Below are positions 25,465-33,204 of a stretch of 39,860 nt of DNA, piece by piece. Both the position numbers and the translations under genes were made by a program. Each line of letters starts with the position of its first letter. The first letter of the stretch is position 1. The notes under the pieces were generated by a model. The model was given only the letters and a program-made list of their open reading frames with translations, searched no databases and was not told where the DNA came from. The stretch spans positions 1 to 39,860 of the forward strand of contig SVLF01000002.1 of the NCBI GenBank assembly GCA_015068085.1, written 5' to 3'. The stretch is from Oscillospiraceae bacterium (lineage in GTDB: Bacteria; Bacillota; Clostridia; Oscillospirales; JAAYXM01).

Positions 25465-26838
25465 CTAACCAAAGAACTTGCTTACATATCCCTGAACGAA
25501 GATAAAGAGAACAATAAGCGGAAGAACAAATGTTACATAGAAGCGAATCCAACGCGGGAACTTCATTCCCTGCCCTGCGTTTACTTCATTCATAAAGTTA
25601 TCCCAGCCCCAGCCGTAACGCGTTACACAGAAGAACAGATACACAAGCGAGCCGAGCGGAAGGAGATTGTTGCTTACGATGAAGTCCTCAATGTCCATGA
25701 TGTTTGAGCCGGCGCCAAGCGGCTGGAAACCGCTCCACAAGTTAAAGCCAAGTGCGCACGGAATTGAAAGAACCGTTATGAGAACAATATTGACGATAAC
25801 CGCCTTTTTACGCGACCATCCCCATAAATCCATACCGAATGAAATTATGTTTTCAAATACCGCAATAACGGTAGAGAGCGCCGCAAAAGACATAAACACG
25901 AAGAAAAGGATACCCCAGATTCTTCCTCCGACCATTGCATTGAAGATATTCGGGAGAGTGATAAACACAAGGTTAGGTCCGCTTTCCGGGTTTACGCCGA
26001 ATGAGAAGCACGCTGGGAAAATGATAAGACCGGAAAGCAGCGCAACAGATGTGTCAAGCGTAAGGATGCTTACAGATTCACCCATAAGTGAGCGGTTTTT
26101 GTCGATGTAGCTGCCGAATATAGCCATCGAACCGATGCCGATGCTGAGCGTGAAGAACGCCTGACCCATTGCAGCGGCAACAACATTTATTATTCCCGCT
26201 TCTGCCATTTTCCCGAAATCCGGCATCAGGTAAAACTTAAGACCTTCCGAAGCTCCCGGAAGAGTTACGGCACGGATAACAAGGATAAGCATAATCACAA
26301 AAAGGCTGGACATCATCCACTTTGTAATTTTCTCAACGCCCTTTTGCAGTCCAAGACCGCAGACACCGAAGCCGATAGCTATTGCAACAATCATCCAGAA
26401 AATCATCGTGATTGGTTGCGAAGTCATTGTTCCAAAAATCTGCTCAACAGCAGCGGGATCCTGACCGACGAACTCACCGCGGAGCATTTTAACGAAGTAT
26501 GCAATCATCCACCCTGCAATGACGGTGTAAAACATCATAAGCAGGTAATTTCCCGCAACGGCAAGGTAGCTGAACCAATGCCACTTTGTTCCCGCAGGCT
26601 CAAGCTCATGGAACGAGCGCGCAGCACTTTTGCGGCTGGCACGACCAACAGAAAACTCCATTGCCATAATCGGAAGACCGAGGATAACAAGGAACAGAAG
26701 ATAGATAAGCACGAATGCCGCACCGCCGTACTGCCCTGTTATATACGGAAACCTCCATACATTACCGAGACCTATTGCACAGCCCGCAGAAATAAGGATA
26801 AATCCGAGGCGTGATGAAAACTTTTCTCTTTCTTTCAT
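25465..26838 (-). CDS. Sodium-dependent transporter, NSS (SNF) family
   Basis: A 457-aa protein with about 12 membrane helices. It has GCAIGLGNVWRFPYITGQYGG (helix 1, Na+ site) and the long family core through GIGSMAIFGSYI and FAALSTVIAVFENIISF. NSS proteins import amino acids (such as tryptophan or tyrosine) with sodium. The ATG at 26838 is preceded by AGGAGG; the frame is open 31 codons earlier. It has its own promoter. Confidence 0.92.
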   Translation of the reverse strand: MKEREKFSSRLGFILISAGCAIGLGNVWRFPYITGQYGGAAFVLIYLLFLVILGLPIMAMEFSVGRASRKSAARSFHELEPAGTKWHWFSYLAVAGNYLLMMFYTVIAGWMIAYFVKMLRGEFVGQDPAAVEQIFGTMTSQPITMIFWMIVAIAIGFGVCGLGLQKGVEKITKWMMSSLFVIMLILVIRAVTLPGASEGLKFYLMPDFGKMAEAGIINVVAAAMGQAFFTLSIGIGSMAIFGSYIDKNRSLMGESVSILTLDTSVALLSGLIIFPACFSFGVNPESGPNLVFITLPNIFNAMVGGRIWGILFFVFMSFAALSTVIAVFENIISFGMDLWGWSRKKAVIVNIVLITVLSIPCALGFNLWSGFQPLGAGSNIMDIEDFIVSNNLLPLGSLVYLFFCVTRYGWGWDNFMNEVNAGQGMKFPRWIRFYVTFVLPLIVLFIFVQGYVSKFFG

Positions 26839-26870
26839 AAAAAAACTCAACCTCCTTAAATTTCTTATAT

Positions 26871-26899
26871 ATAATAACATATTCTGAAGGAAAACGCAA
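26871..26899 (-). promoter_or_regulatory. Promoter of NSS transporter gene
   Basis: Minus strand: TTGCGT (complement of 26894-26899), 17 bp, TATTAT (complement of 26871-26876). Confidence 0.6.
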
Positions 26900-26938
26900 G
26901 AAAATATAAAAAAATGTGTGGCATTTTCCATTTCCCCA

Positions 26939-26967
26939 TTGACAAACAGACAGTTATATTTTATTAT
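26939..26967 (+). promoter_or_regulatory. Promoter of TIM-barrel protein gene
   Basis: TTGACA (26939-26944), 17 bp, TATTAT (26962-26967), about 35 nt upstream of the ATG. It is divergent from the NSS promoter. Confidence 0.7.
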
Positions 26968-27006
26968 ATATAAGGTAAAATTTCAAAAGATTTGGAGACG
27001 TTTATT

Positions 27007-27780
27007 ATGCTTAAAGCAGGACTTTGTTCGGTTACATTCAGAAATAAAACCCCACAGGAAATTGTCGAAATTTCCGCAAAAGCAGGACTCCATTCCATCG
27101 AATGGGGCAGCGATGTTCATGTTCCCGCGGGCGATGTGAACATCGCTCGTGAAGTTAAAAAAATGACCGAGGACGCAGGACTTGAGGTTTCCTCCTACGG
27201 TTCTTACTTCCGTCTCGGCACAGGCACGGATATCGTTCCGTTCCTGGAGAGCGCAAAAGCACTGGGAACCGATGAGATAAGAGTATGGGCAGGTGGCAGC
27301 CCGTCGGCATATCTTCTTCCCGACGCCCGTGAAGCTCTCGTCCTTGAGGCAAAGGATATAAGCCACAAAGCAGCATACTACGGCATCACTATTTCTACCG
27401 AATGCCACGCACACACAATAACCGATTTCCCCGAAAGCCAGCTTTTCTATATGCTTGAGGTTAATGAGCCGAACTTCCGTACATACTGGCAGGCATTGCT
27501 TCAGGTACCGGAAGATAAACAAATGCATTCTCTTCGTACGATTTACGCTTCCGGAAAGCTTACAAATCTGCACGTGTATTATTTCAAAACCTTTGCAACC
27601 GGACGAGAGCAGCTCCTTCTCTCAGAGGCAACCGACATCTGGGCAGAGCGTTTTTCAGTGTTTAAGGGTGATGATACCATCCGCCACGCAATGCTTGAAT
27701 TTGTTCGCGGCGGTTCTGACGAAAGCTTTATCGCAGACGCGAAAACACTTGTTGAGCTCATCAATCAGGCAAACGCATAA
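27007..27780 (+). CDS. Sugar phosphate isomerase/epimerase-like TIM-barrel protein
   Basis: A 257-aa protein of the xylose isomerase-like/AP endonuclease 2 barrel. Candidate metal or substrate residues are Glu in SIEWG, His in DVHVPAG, Glu and His in STECHAHTITD, and later HVYYFK. Related proteins interconvert sugars or inositol derivatives. The ATG at 27007 has GGAG nine bases upstream; the frame could begin at a TTG 15 bases earlier, overlapping the ribosome site. It is transcribed alone, so the substrate is open. Confidence 0.8.
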   Translation: MLKAGLCSVTFRNKTPQEIVEISAKAGLHSIEWGSDVHVPAGDVNIAREVKKMTEDAGLEVSSYGSYFRLGTGTDIVPFLESAKALGTDEIRVWAGGSPSAYLLPDAREALVLEAKDISHKAAYYGITISTECHAHTITDFPESQLFYMLEVNEPNFRTYWQALLQVPEDKQMHSLRTIYASGKLTNLHVYYFKTFATGREQLLLSEATDIWAERFSVFKGDDTIRHAMLEFVRGGSDESFIADAKTLVELINQANA

Positions 27781-27791
27781 CCCTTATACTT

Positions 27792-27827
27792 CCGAAGCTG
27801 AGGCAGGTTGACTGCTTCGGCTTTTTT
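27792..27827 (+). terminator. Terminator after TIM-barrel gene
   Basis: Stem CCGAAGC (27792-27798) and GCTTCGG (27814-27820), followed by CTTTTTT. Confidence 0.8.
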
Positions 27828-27895
27828 GCATAATATTTTCTGCAATGCGCGCATATACATTTAAGGAAATCCCATACGAGGAGGACCTTCAAAAT

Positions 27896-28837
27896 ATGAG
27901 CGATACAATTTTTTTACCGGAAGGCGCGCTTATACATACAGAACAGAACTTAAAAAATATATCGTCGCAAAACGCCTTGCGCGACGCAATGGAAAACGAA
28001 CTAATCGTAGAGGGCGAGGTTTTGCTGTGCGACTCTTCACACAATCTTACGGTTGATTTAAACGGACATATCGGAATAATTCCCCGAGCGGAAGCCGCGC
28101 TCGGAATTGAAGAAGGTATAACACGTGACATCGCCGTTATTTCAAGAGTTGGAAAGCCGGTTGCGTGTATTATTCGCGGAATTGATAACGAAAACGGAAA
28201 AATAAGCCTTTATCTTTCAAGAGTCGCTGCTCAAAAAAAAGCTTTACGGCAGCTTATGACCAAAACGGTTTCCGGAGATATACTGCCCGCACGCGTAACG
28301 CATTTAGAGCCGTTTGGTGCCTTTGTTGACATAGGCTGCGGCAATATATCACTTATCGGCATTGAGGCGATATCCGTTTCCCGCATTTCGCATCCGTGCA
28401 ACAGGTTTCGCGTCGGCGATGAAATTTTTTCCGTTGTAACCGGAATGGATTTCGACAAATCAAGAATTTTTCTGAGCCACAGAGAGCTTTTGGGCACATG
28501 GGAAGAAAACGCCGCGCGCTTTGAAGTCGGGCAGACTGTTCGCGGGATAGTGCGCGGAATTGAGGAATACGGCATATTTATAGAGCTCTCCCCTAACCTT
28601 TCGGGGCTTGCGGAATTCCGCCCGGATGTGAAAACAGGCGACTGCGTATCAGTCTTTATAAAAAGCATTCTTCCCGATAAAATGAAAATCAAACTCATTA
28701 TTATTGATGTATTCCGTGAGAAAACGGAAAGACTTATAACTCCTTCGGACTATTTTATCACAAGCGGACACATTGATGTATGGCGATATTCACCGGAAGA
28801 GTGTACGAGGAAAGAAATTGTAAGTGTGTTTAAGTGA
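27896..28837 (+). CDS. S1 RNA-binding domain protein (ribosomal S1-like)
   Basis: A 313-aa protein with three S1-type OB folds at about residues 35-105, 125-195 and 210-270. The second and third read ILPARVTHLEPFGAFVDIGCG and GQTVRGIVRGIEEYGIFIEL. It resembles the short S1-like proteins of Clostridia, which bind mRNA or the ribosome. The ATG at 27896 follows GAGGAGG; the upstream open frame lacks a ribosome site. The downstream region has hairpins but no classic terminator. Confidence 0.82.
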   Translation: MSDTIFLPEGALIHTEQNLKNISSQNALRDAMENELIVEGEVLLCDSSHNLTVDLNGHIGIIPRAEAALGIEEGITRDIAVISRVGKPVACIIRGIDNENGKISLYLSRVAAQKKALRQLMTKTVSGDILPARVTHLEPFGAFVDIGCGNISLIGIEAISVSRISHPCNRFRVGDEIFSVVTGMDFDKSRIFLSHRELLGTWEENAARFEVGQTVRGIVRGIEEYGIFIELSPNLSGLAEFRPDVKTGDCVSVFIKSILPDKMKIKLIIIDVFREKTERLITPSDYFITSGHIDVWRYSPEECTRKEIVSVFK

Positions 28838-28848
28838 AAAACGGCAGA

Positions 28849-28866
28849 GGCTGTAGCAAAACAGCC
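28849..28866 (+). repeat. Hairpin just after S1-like gene
   Basis: GGCTGT (28849-28854), six-base loop, ACAGCC (28861-28866). No T run follows. It is the first of five inverted repeats in the 28838-29188 spacer. Confidence 0.6.
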
Positions 28867-28872
28867 CAGACC

Positions 28873-28994
28873 GCATAAAGTGTAAAAGTGATATTTTTTG
28901 CAGATAACATCGAAAAAAGTATATGGTATGAAGCTTGAAAGTGAATTGAAAATTCGGCAAAAGCCGAATTTGAGGATTTAGTTACACTTTATGC
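28873..28994. repeat. 122-bp element bounded by 13-bp inverted repeats
   Basis: Perfect 13-bp terminal inverted repeats, GCATAAAGTGTAA (28873-28885) and its complement (28982-28994). Inside is an 8-bp perfect hairpin (28951-28958 and 28963-28970, loop AAAA). No coding frame and no target-site duplication were recognised. The shape is that of a small non-autonomous repeat or of a folded RNA. Confidence 0.6.
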
Positions 28995-28997
28995 TAT

Positions 28998-29051
28998 GAG
29001 CAAATCGGACCTCTCGACGTACTTATGTACTACTTCGGGTCCGATTTGCTC
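28998..29051. repeat. 14-bp inverted repeat hairpin, copy A of a repeated hairpin
   Basis: Perfect arms GAGCAAATCGGACC (28998-29011) and its complement (29038-29051), with an inner GTAC-TTAT-GTAC. The middle 40 nt match, on the opposite strand and with few changes, the terminator hairpin at 31833-31871. Confidence 0.7.
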
Positions 29052-29080
29052 ATTCTGCACTATTTTTCTAAAGCCTCAAA

Positions 29081-29114
29081 GGTAGTGTAGCGAAATGCAT
29101 TTCGCTACACTACC
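29081..29114. repeat. Perfect 34-bp palindrome
   Basis: Each half is 17 nt, starting GGTAGTGTAGCGAAATG and reading identically on both strands. It lies between the convergent S1-like and SipW-type genes. There is no T run, so it is not a normal terminator. It may be a cruciform/protein-binding site or a repeat. Confidence 0.9.
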
Positions 29115-29129
29115 TGCTTGATTGTTTTG

Positions 29130-29161
29130 CATCAAAGCGGTGCCCACTCCGCTTTATGATG
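29130..29161. repeat. Imperfect hairpin near 3' end of SipW-type gene
   Basis: Arms CATCAAAGCGG and CCGCTTTATGATG pair with a two-base bulge, around an eight-base loop. On the minus strand it comes about 30 nt after the stop of the SipW-type gene; there is no T run. Confidence 0.55.
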
Positions 29162-29188
29162 ATAACTTATAGATTTTGAATTACAAGA

Positions 29189-31285
29189 TTAGTTCAATGA
29201 ACCGGCATCCGTCTTACGACCAAAAACATCGCCGTCATTAGCAGCATTAAGATTTCCGCTTACGGTTACATTTGCTTCGCAATTAGTCAAGGTTGCCGCA
29301 CCTGCTAAAGTTCCGATGTATTTACCTGCATAATGGCCATTGGCTTCTTCGCTAAAATCAGCTAAGGTTACAGTGCCGGAAAGTTCGCAATCTTTTGCTG
29401 TCAAGCTGCCGCTCAAATGACCAACGAGCATACCGGAGCTTTTCACACCGGTAACTGTTGCATTCACAACATCAACGTTATTAAGAATTGCATTGCCTTC
29501 GCAATATCCAACAACAGCAGCAGCATAACCGGTTCCATTTTCTTCAGCAGTTACGTTGACATTTTCAAGAGTCAGATTGGAAACTGTAAGTATGGAATTC
29601 GGATATGCATAGAACATACTTGCCTGACCTGTAGTATTGTCATTCTCACCGGAAACAAGCTTTACATTGGAAATTTTATGACCGTTACCAACAATAGTCA
29701 GCTTGTCGCCACGCTGAGCGATAATAGCACTGAATTCTGCATTCTGCATATCGATATCAGCATCAAGAATTATTGTAGCTTCTTCAGCCGTTCCATTGTT
29801 ACCCGTAAGAGCCTTTGCGCTCATATTAAGCAACTCATCCTTGGTGGAAACAAAGGTGGCATTGCTCAACACGGTGTTGTTTTCGTTAGTGAAGTTGATT
29901 GTAGTTACATCAGTATCAGTCTCATAGATATACAGACCCTGATCACCTGCCTGGCAGTTAATAAATGTGCTGCCTGTGACAGAAACAGTAGTATCGGCAT
30001 TCAAAGTACCAAGTGCAATGCCGGGCTTCTTTGTAATGCTGTTGAAGGTGCAATTCTTAACAACAACAGAACTTACTTCAGAACCGTAATCTTCGTGCGT
30101 CTTCAGACCTCTGTATCCTGTAAAGGTGCAGTTGTCGAAAACAGCAGAGCCATCTTCTACCCAAACAGCGTAAACACTTTCTTCATTGCTCTCAAAAGTA
30201 CAATTTGTAAAAGTTGCGTTGGTGCCAAATTGGATTTCATCAATAAAGGTTACATTGTTGCAGGTAAGGCTGGTACCACCCATCTCAAGATAAGTAAATT
30301 CCCAAGAGTCTTCAGCATAAGAAACGGAATTGTCAACAATTTTCACATTCTTCAATGTCATAGGAGCTTCGGTATCGCCAAGAGGAGTAACACCGGAGCC
30401 GGTTGCAGTAATAGTATTGCCATTACCGTCGATGACTATGGAAGAAGCTGGAGTAATATCGTTTTCGCCGTGGTGTCCATCTGTAGGCCATTCTACATCG
30501 CCGTTAAGCTTGATGGTCAGGGGCATATCTGCCTCAGCAGAAGCCATTACCGCAAGAAGGTCGTCTCCGGCATTAAGTTCAATGTAGGTGCCGAAAGGAG
30601 CTTCTTCGTCGTATGTATTATCGAAGCTGTCGAACTCTGCTGCAAGCTGAGTTGCAAGAACTGTTACGTCGATTGTGATGCTACCGTTCTGATACTCGTT
30701 GGTTGCTTCTTCCTTCATATGTACTGCAAGAGCGAAGTATTCAACTTCTTCAACATCGGGATTTGTTAAAACTCCGTCAAGTGTACCGTTCTCAGCTGCG
30801 AGCAAACCTGTACCTGTCGGCATCGGAGCAACCTGACTGCCGGCAGCAGCCTTAACTGCCTGCCAGTTTGCATATTTATCTGCTTCGTATTCTGCGCCAT
30901 CGATAATTGCGTATTCAAGTGATCCTGAGAGCGGAATTTCGCCGTCTACAATATCAAGTAAAATATTGTACTTGAGAGCGAGGCTTCCCAAGTTTTTAAC
31001 ACCGAGGTAAACGATTTCCGTTTTACCCGGTTCCCAGTTGATGCCATTGCCGGTTGCTTCAGAGAAGATATCGCCATTGCCGCCTGCAATAGAAACATAT
31101 TTCCCGTCAGCTTCCTTGTACATCACGAGGTCAACATCAAGATTACCTGCGACGATACGGTTATTCTTACTCGTCACGGTGTCGGTGAACCATGCGAAGG
31201 TTGCACCCATGAGCATTGTGAAACAGAGGAGCAGCGAGAGCATACTCATAAACAATGCTTTTTTTGTTGCCTTTGAATTTGCCAT
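29189..31285 (-). CDS. SipW-dependent-type exported protein with beta-helix domain
   Basis: A 698-aa exported protein. The N-terminus (KKALFMSMLSLLLCFTMLMGATFAWFTDTV, then NRIVAGNLDVDL) has the signature of the SipW-cognate signal peptide of TasA/camelysin proteins. Residues about 35-215 fit the TasA-like beta sandwich. The rest (about 225-698) has short repeats such as ATFTNCTFES, AVFDNCTFTG and VVVKNCTFNS, and GLUG-like turns, which point to a right-handed beta-helix. No LPXTG anchor is seen. The ATG at 31285 follows AAAGGTG. No SipW peptidase gene is present in the window. It may be a fibre-forming or adhesive surface protein. Confidence 0.8.
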   Translation of the reverse strand: MANSKATKKALFMSMLSLLLCFTMLMGATFAWFTDTVTSKNNRIVAGNLDVDLVMYKEADGKYVSIAGGNGDIFSEATGNGINWEPGKTEIVYLGVKNLGSLALKYNILLDIVDGEIPLSGSLEYAIIDGAEYEADKYANWQAVKAAAGSQVAPMPTGTGLLAAENGTLDGVLTNPDVEEVEYFALAVHMKEEATNEYQNGSITIDVTVLATQLAAEFDSFDNTYDEEAPFGTYIELNAGDDLLAVMASAEADMPLTIKLNGDVEWPTDGHHGENDITPASSIVIDGNGNTITATGSGVTPLGDTEAPMTLKNVKIVDNSVSYAEDSWEFTYLEMGGTSLTCNNVTFIDEIQFGTNATFTNCTFESNEESVYAVWVEDGSAVFDNCTFTGYRGLKTHEDYGSEVSSVVVKNCTFNSITKKPGIALGTLNADTTVSVTGSTFINCQAGDQGLYIYETDTDVTTINFTNENNTVLSNATFVSTKDELLNMSAKALTGNNGTAEEATIILDADIDMQNAEFSAIIAQRGDKLTIVGNGHKISNVKLVSGENDNTTGQASMFYAYPNSILTVSNLTLENVNVTAEENGTGYAAAVVGYCEGNAILNNVDVVNATVTGVKSSGMLVGHLSGSLTAKDCELSGTVTLADFSEEANGHYAGKYIGTLAGAATLTNCEANVTVSGNLNAANDGDVFGRKTDAGSLN

Positions 31286-31350
31286 TTGATTTTTCACCTT
31301 TCTTAATTTTGGATTTTTTGTGTAATATGATGCTGAACATTTTCCTTCCA

Positions 31351-31529
31351 TGTCATCCTGAGCGGAGGGCGAAGCCCGCAGTCGAACTCGAGCGATAACG
31401 CGAGAGAGCGCGCAAGCGCGGGATCTTTTCAGGTGTTTTGCGTCCGGTGAGATCCCACCCTTACGGGTGCCTTCGCAGATGCAAGCATCCGCTCCGGTTC
31501 GACTACACTTCGTTCCGCTCAGGATGACA
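31351..31529. repeat. 179-bp nested palindromic element
   Basis: The outer arms are a perfect 16-bp inverted repeat beginning TGTCATCCTGAGCGGA (31351-31366 with 31514-31529). Inside are GTCGAAC/GTTCGAC (31381-31387, 31497-31503) and GGGATCT/AGATCCC (31420-31426, 31450-31456). Side hairpins GGGC-GAA-GCCC, CACCC-TTAC-GGGTG and GATGC-AA-GCATC are also present. Elements opening TCATCCTGAGCGGA are familiar as intergenic repeats in Clostridia. It is transcribed as part of the leader of the SipW-type gene. Confidence 0.8.
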
Positions 31530-31718
31530 CGGATGGCGATTTGTGCAACATTTCATTACGTTTTTTATATACCCGGCGGAGTGTGGGCATTCCGCCGTTA
31601 TATACGTTCAAATTGATTTTTTAGTGAGCGATGAGGCAGTTTTGGTGTTGTATCTCATACAACACCAAAGGGATATCCCTTTGCGAAATTTCTGTTTTTT
31701 CTGAATTTATATTTAAAT

Positions 31719-31746
31719 AGTATAACATAAATATTGGTTTTGTCAA
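31719..31746 (-). promoter_or_regulatory. Sigma-A promoter of SipW-type gene
   Basis: Minus strand: TTGACA (complement of 31741-31746), 16 bp, TATACT (complement of 31719-31724) with an upstream TGT, an extended -10. It lies about 430 bp from the ATG. Confidence 0.7.
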
Positions 31747-31823
31747 GGCGTTTTCCGCAATAAGTACTAACATCATTGTTACTATTTGTTGCATTTTTAT
31801 GAACAACGCAAATGCCGTACAAA

Positions 31824-31871
31824 GAAAAAAACGAACCCGAAGCAGTACACAAGTACGCATTCGGGTCCGAT
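31824..31871 (-). terminator. Terminator of second enolase-superfamily gene, copy B of repeated hairpin
   Basis: Minus-strand arms ACCCGAA and TTCGGGT (complements of 31860-31866 and 31835-31841) with inner GTAC-TTGT-GTAC, followed by TCGTTTTTTTC. The hairpin sequence is closely related to the one at 28998-29051. Confidence 0.8.
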
Positions 31872-31901
31872 ATAAGTGATATTTATTGTTTTTATCATAT
31901 T

Positions 31902-33188
31902 TTACTTCACAATTTCGGAATAATACGCTGAGTCGCGGTATATACCGCCGGCGGTGGCAAAGAACTTATCAGAAAGCTCGTAAATACCGTTTTTCGGTGC
32001 GGCAAAGCTTTCATTCCCCATCGGGTGATACGAATAAAGCTTTGCCCAATTGGTGTAGTTCTGTGCGCCGTTAGACTCAACTGCACCGATTTTAATTCCG
32101 GGTATCGGTGCAATTCTTGCCGCAACGTTTTTGTTTATCTCGACCATAAGCGGGTTTACCGTAAGGTCCGCACAGAAGCAGACAACGTTTTTCTTATGTG
32201 CCTCAGCAAGGATGCGAAGGCTCTCGGACATAGTTTTCGCGATGGGTTTAAGCGCAATTGCAGTATATCCGAGCGCAATTCGCTCTTCAACGTCATGCAC
32301 GGAATGCGCAGATTCATCTGCGGCAATCCTGCACGGAAGAGATGAAACATCAAGCTTATTATCCTCTGCAAACGGTTCTTCGAGAAGAACAATTTGAGAA
32401 AGCGCACCGATTTCCTTCGCGTAGTCAAGAAAATCCTGCATACGGGCGAGCGAATCGTAGCGTCCGTTTGCGTCGATATAGTAGGCTATCTTTCCGTTTT
32501 CGGTAAACTCGGTTGTATACCGCGAGGCAATATCGTGGATTTGCTTCAGGCGTGCTTTGTCCCATGCCAGCATTTTTTCCTGACTTTTATCCCCGTCCGG
32601 GTCTGAGCCTATTTTTATTTTCAGAAGGAAAAAGCCTTCTTTGAGAAGTCCGTGGATTTTCTCATCCGAAAGACCATACGTGATAAGCGGAATATTGCAT
32701 AGCTTAGTGTGGCGATACGACAGTGCCGGAGCAAACTCTTCTCCCGCGAGGGAAATGAAATCCTCGCTATTCTTTTTCTTTGCATAAAGCTGCCACACTG
32801 CATTATCGAGAGCAACAAGTGCATTCATAACAAAGGTTTCGCGCAGATCTTCTTTCCCTGTTATCTTCTTTGCATACTCTATCGCATCATCACGGACGAA
32901 ATCAAGCACATCAAACGGTGTTTTAAAGCTTTTACCGCGTATCTTGCCAAGTGCAAACTCGCAGATGAGCATCATAAGGGCATTTCCGCCGCACTGGCTG
33001 TGAGTTGCAAATACATCTGCATCCGACCACAGAACACTCTGCACGCCTACGCCGATGCCCGAGCTCTCTCCATCGGAAACCTTTACGACAATCTGCCATA
33101 ATTCATCAAGATGCCCGCCCTTGAAGCCGAACGGAGCAAGGAGTGGCTCACGCACAAAGTTTATCGATGTATTCAAAATATTGAGCAT
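31902..33188 (-). CDS. Mandelate racemase/muconate lactonizing enzyme-like protein (enolase superfamily)
   Basis: A 428-aa protein, somewhat longer than the usual ~370. Barrel motifs are LLKIKIG (KxK catalytic lysines), DANGRYD, LLEEPF, AADESAH, and Lys in ALKPIAK. This K-x-K plus Lys set is typical of the muconate lactonizing enzyme/dipeptide epimerase subgroup and differs from the dehydratase at 2673-3833. The ATG at 33188 has GAGG eight bases upstream. It lies 16 bases after an AraC gene and shares its transcript. The reaction could be a racemisation, epimerisation or cycloisomerisation; the substrate is unknown. Confidence 0.8.
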   Translation of the reverse strand: MLNILNTSINFVREPLLAPFGFKGGHLDELWQIVVKVSDGESSGIGVGVQSVLWSDADVFATHSQCGGNALMMLICEFALGKIRGKSFKTPFDVLDFVRDDAIEYAKKITGKEDLRETFVMNALVALDNAVWQLYAKKKNSEDFISLAGEEFAPALSYRHTKLCNIPLITYGLSDEKIHGLLKEGFFLLKIKIGSDPDGDKSQEKMLAWDKARLKQIHDIASRYTTEFTENGKIAYYIDANGRYDSLARMQDFLDYAKEIGALSQIVLLEEPFAEDNKLDVSSLPCRIAADESAHSVHDVEERIALGYTAIALKPIAKTMSESLRILAEAHKKNVVCFCADLTVNPLMVEINKNVAARIAPIPGIKIGAVESNGAQNYTNWAKLYSYHPMGNESFAAPKNGIYELSDKFFATAGGIYRDSAYYSEIVK

Positions 33189-33204
33189 AATCAAAGCCTC
33201 TTTT

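Larger units (their letters stand above)
31286..31901 (-). promoter_or_regulatory. Long structured leader and promoter of SipW-type gene
   Basis: 616 bp without a gene. A strong minus-strand promoter lies at 31719-31746. The leader of about 427 nt then runs through a 16-bp palindrome (31667-31682), a 13-bp-stem hairpin with 3-nt loop (31641-31669), a 7-bp hairpin CGGCGGA/TCCGCCG (31574-31597) and the 179-bp nested palindrome (31351-31529). The palindrome and the 13-bp hairpin share three bases, so they exclude each other at full length. The open frame at 31621-31860 crosses the promoter and is not believed. Confidence 0.65.

Noticed and set aside
28838-29188. Hairpin cluster read as a CRISPR array or attC sites
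   Set aside because: The inverted repeats differ from each other, there are no equally spaced direct repeats or spacers, and no integrase or cas gene is near.
29417-30769. 450-aa plus-strand open frame opposite the SipW-type gene
   Set aside because: The composition (Cys/Ile/Asn-rich) reflects the reverse of repeated beta-helix codons. There is no start signal, and the minus-strand protein has a clear signal peptide and domains.
31351-31529. Nested palindrome read as an insertion sequence
   Set aside because: No transposase frame lies inside and no target duplication was seen. It is too short for an autonomous element.
31621-31860. 79-aa and 65-aa minus-strand frames upstream of the SipW-type gene
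   Set aside because: They run through the terminator hairpin and the strong promoter and lack ribosome sites; they are not plausible leader peptides.
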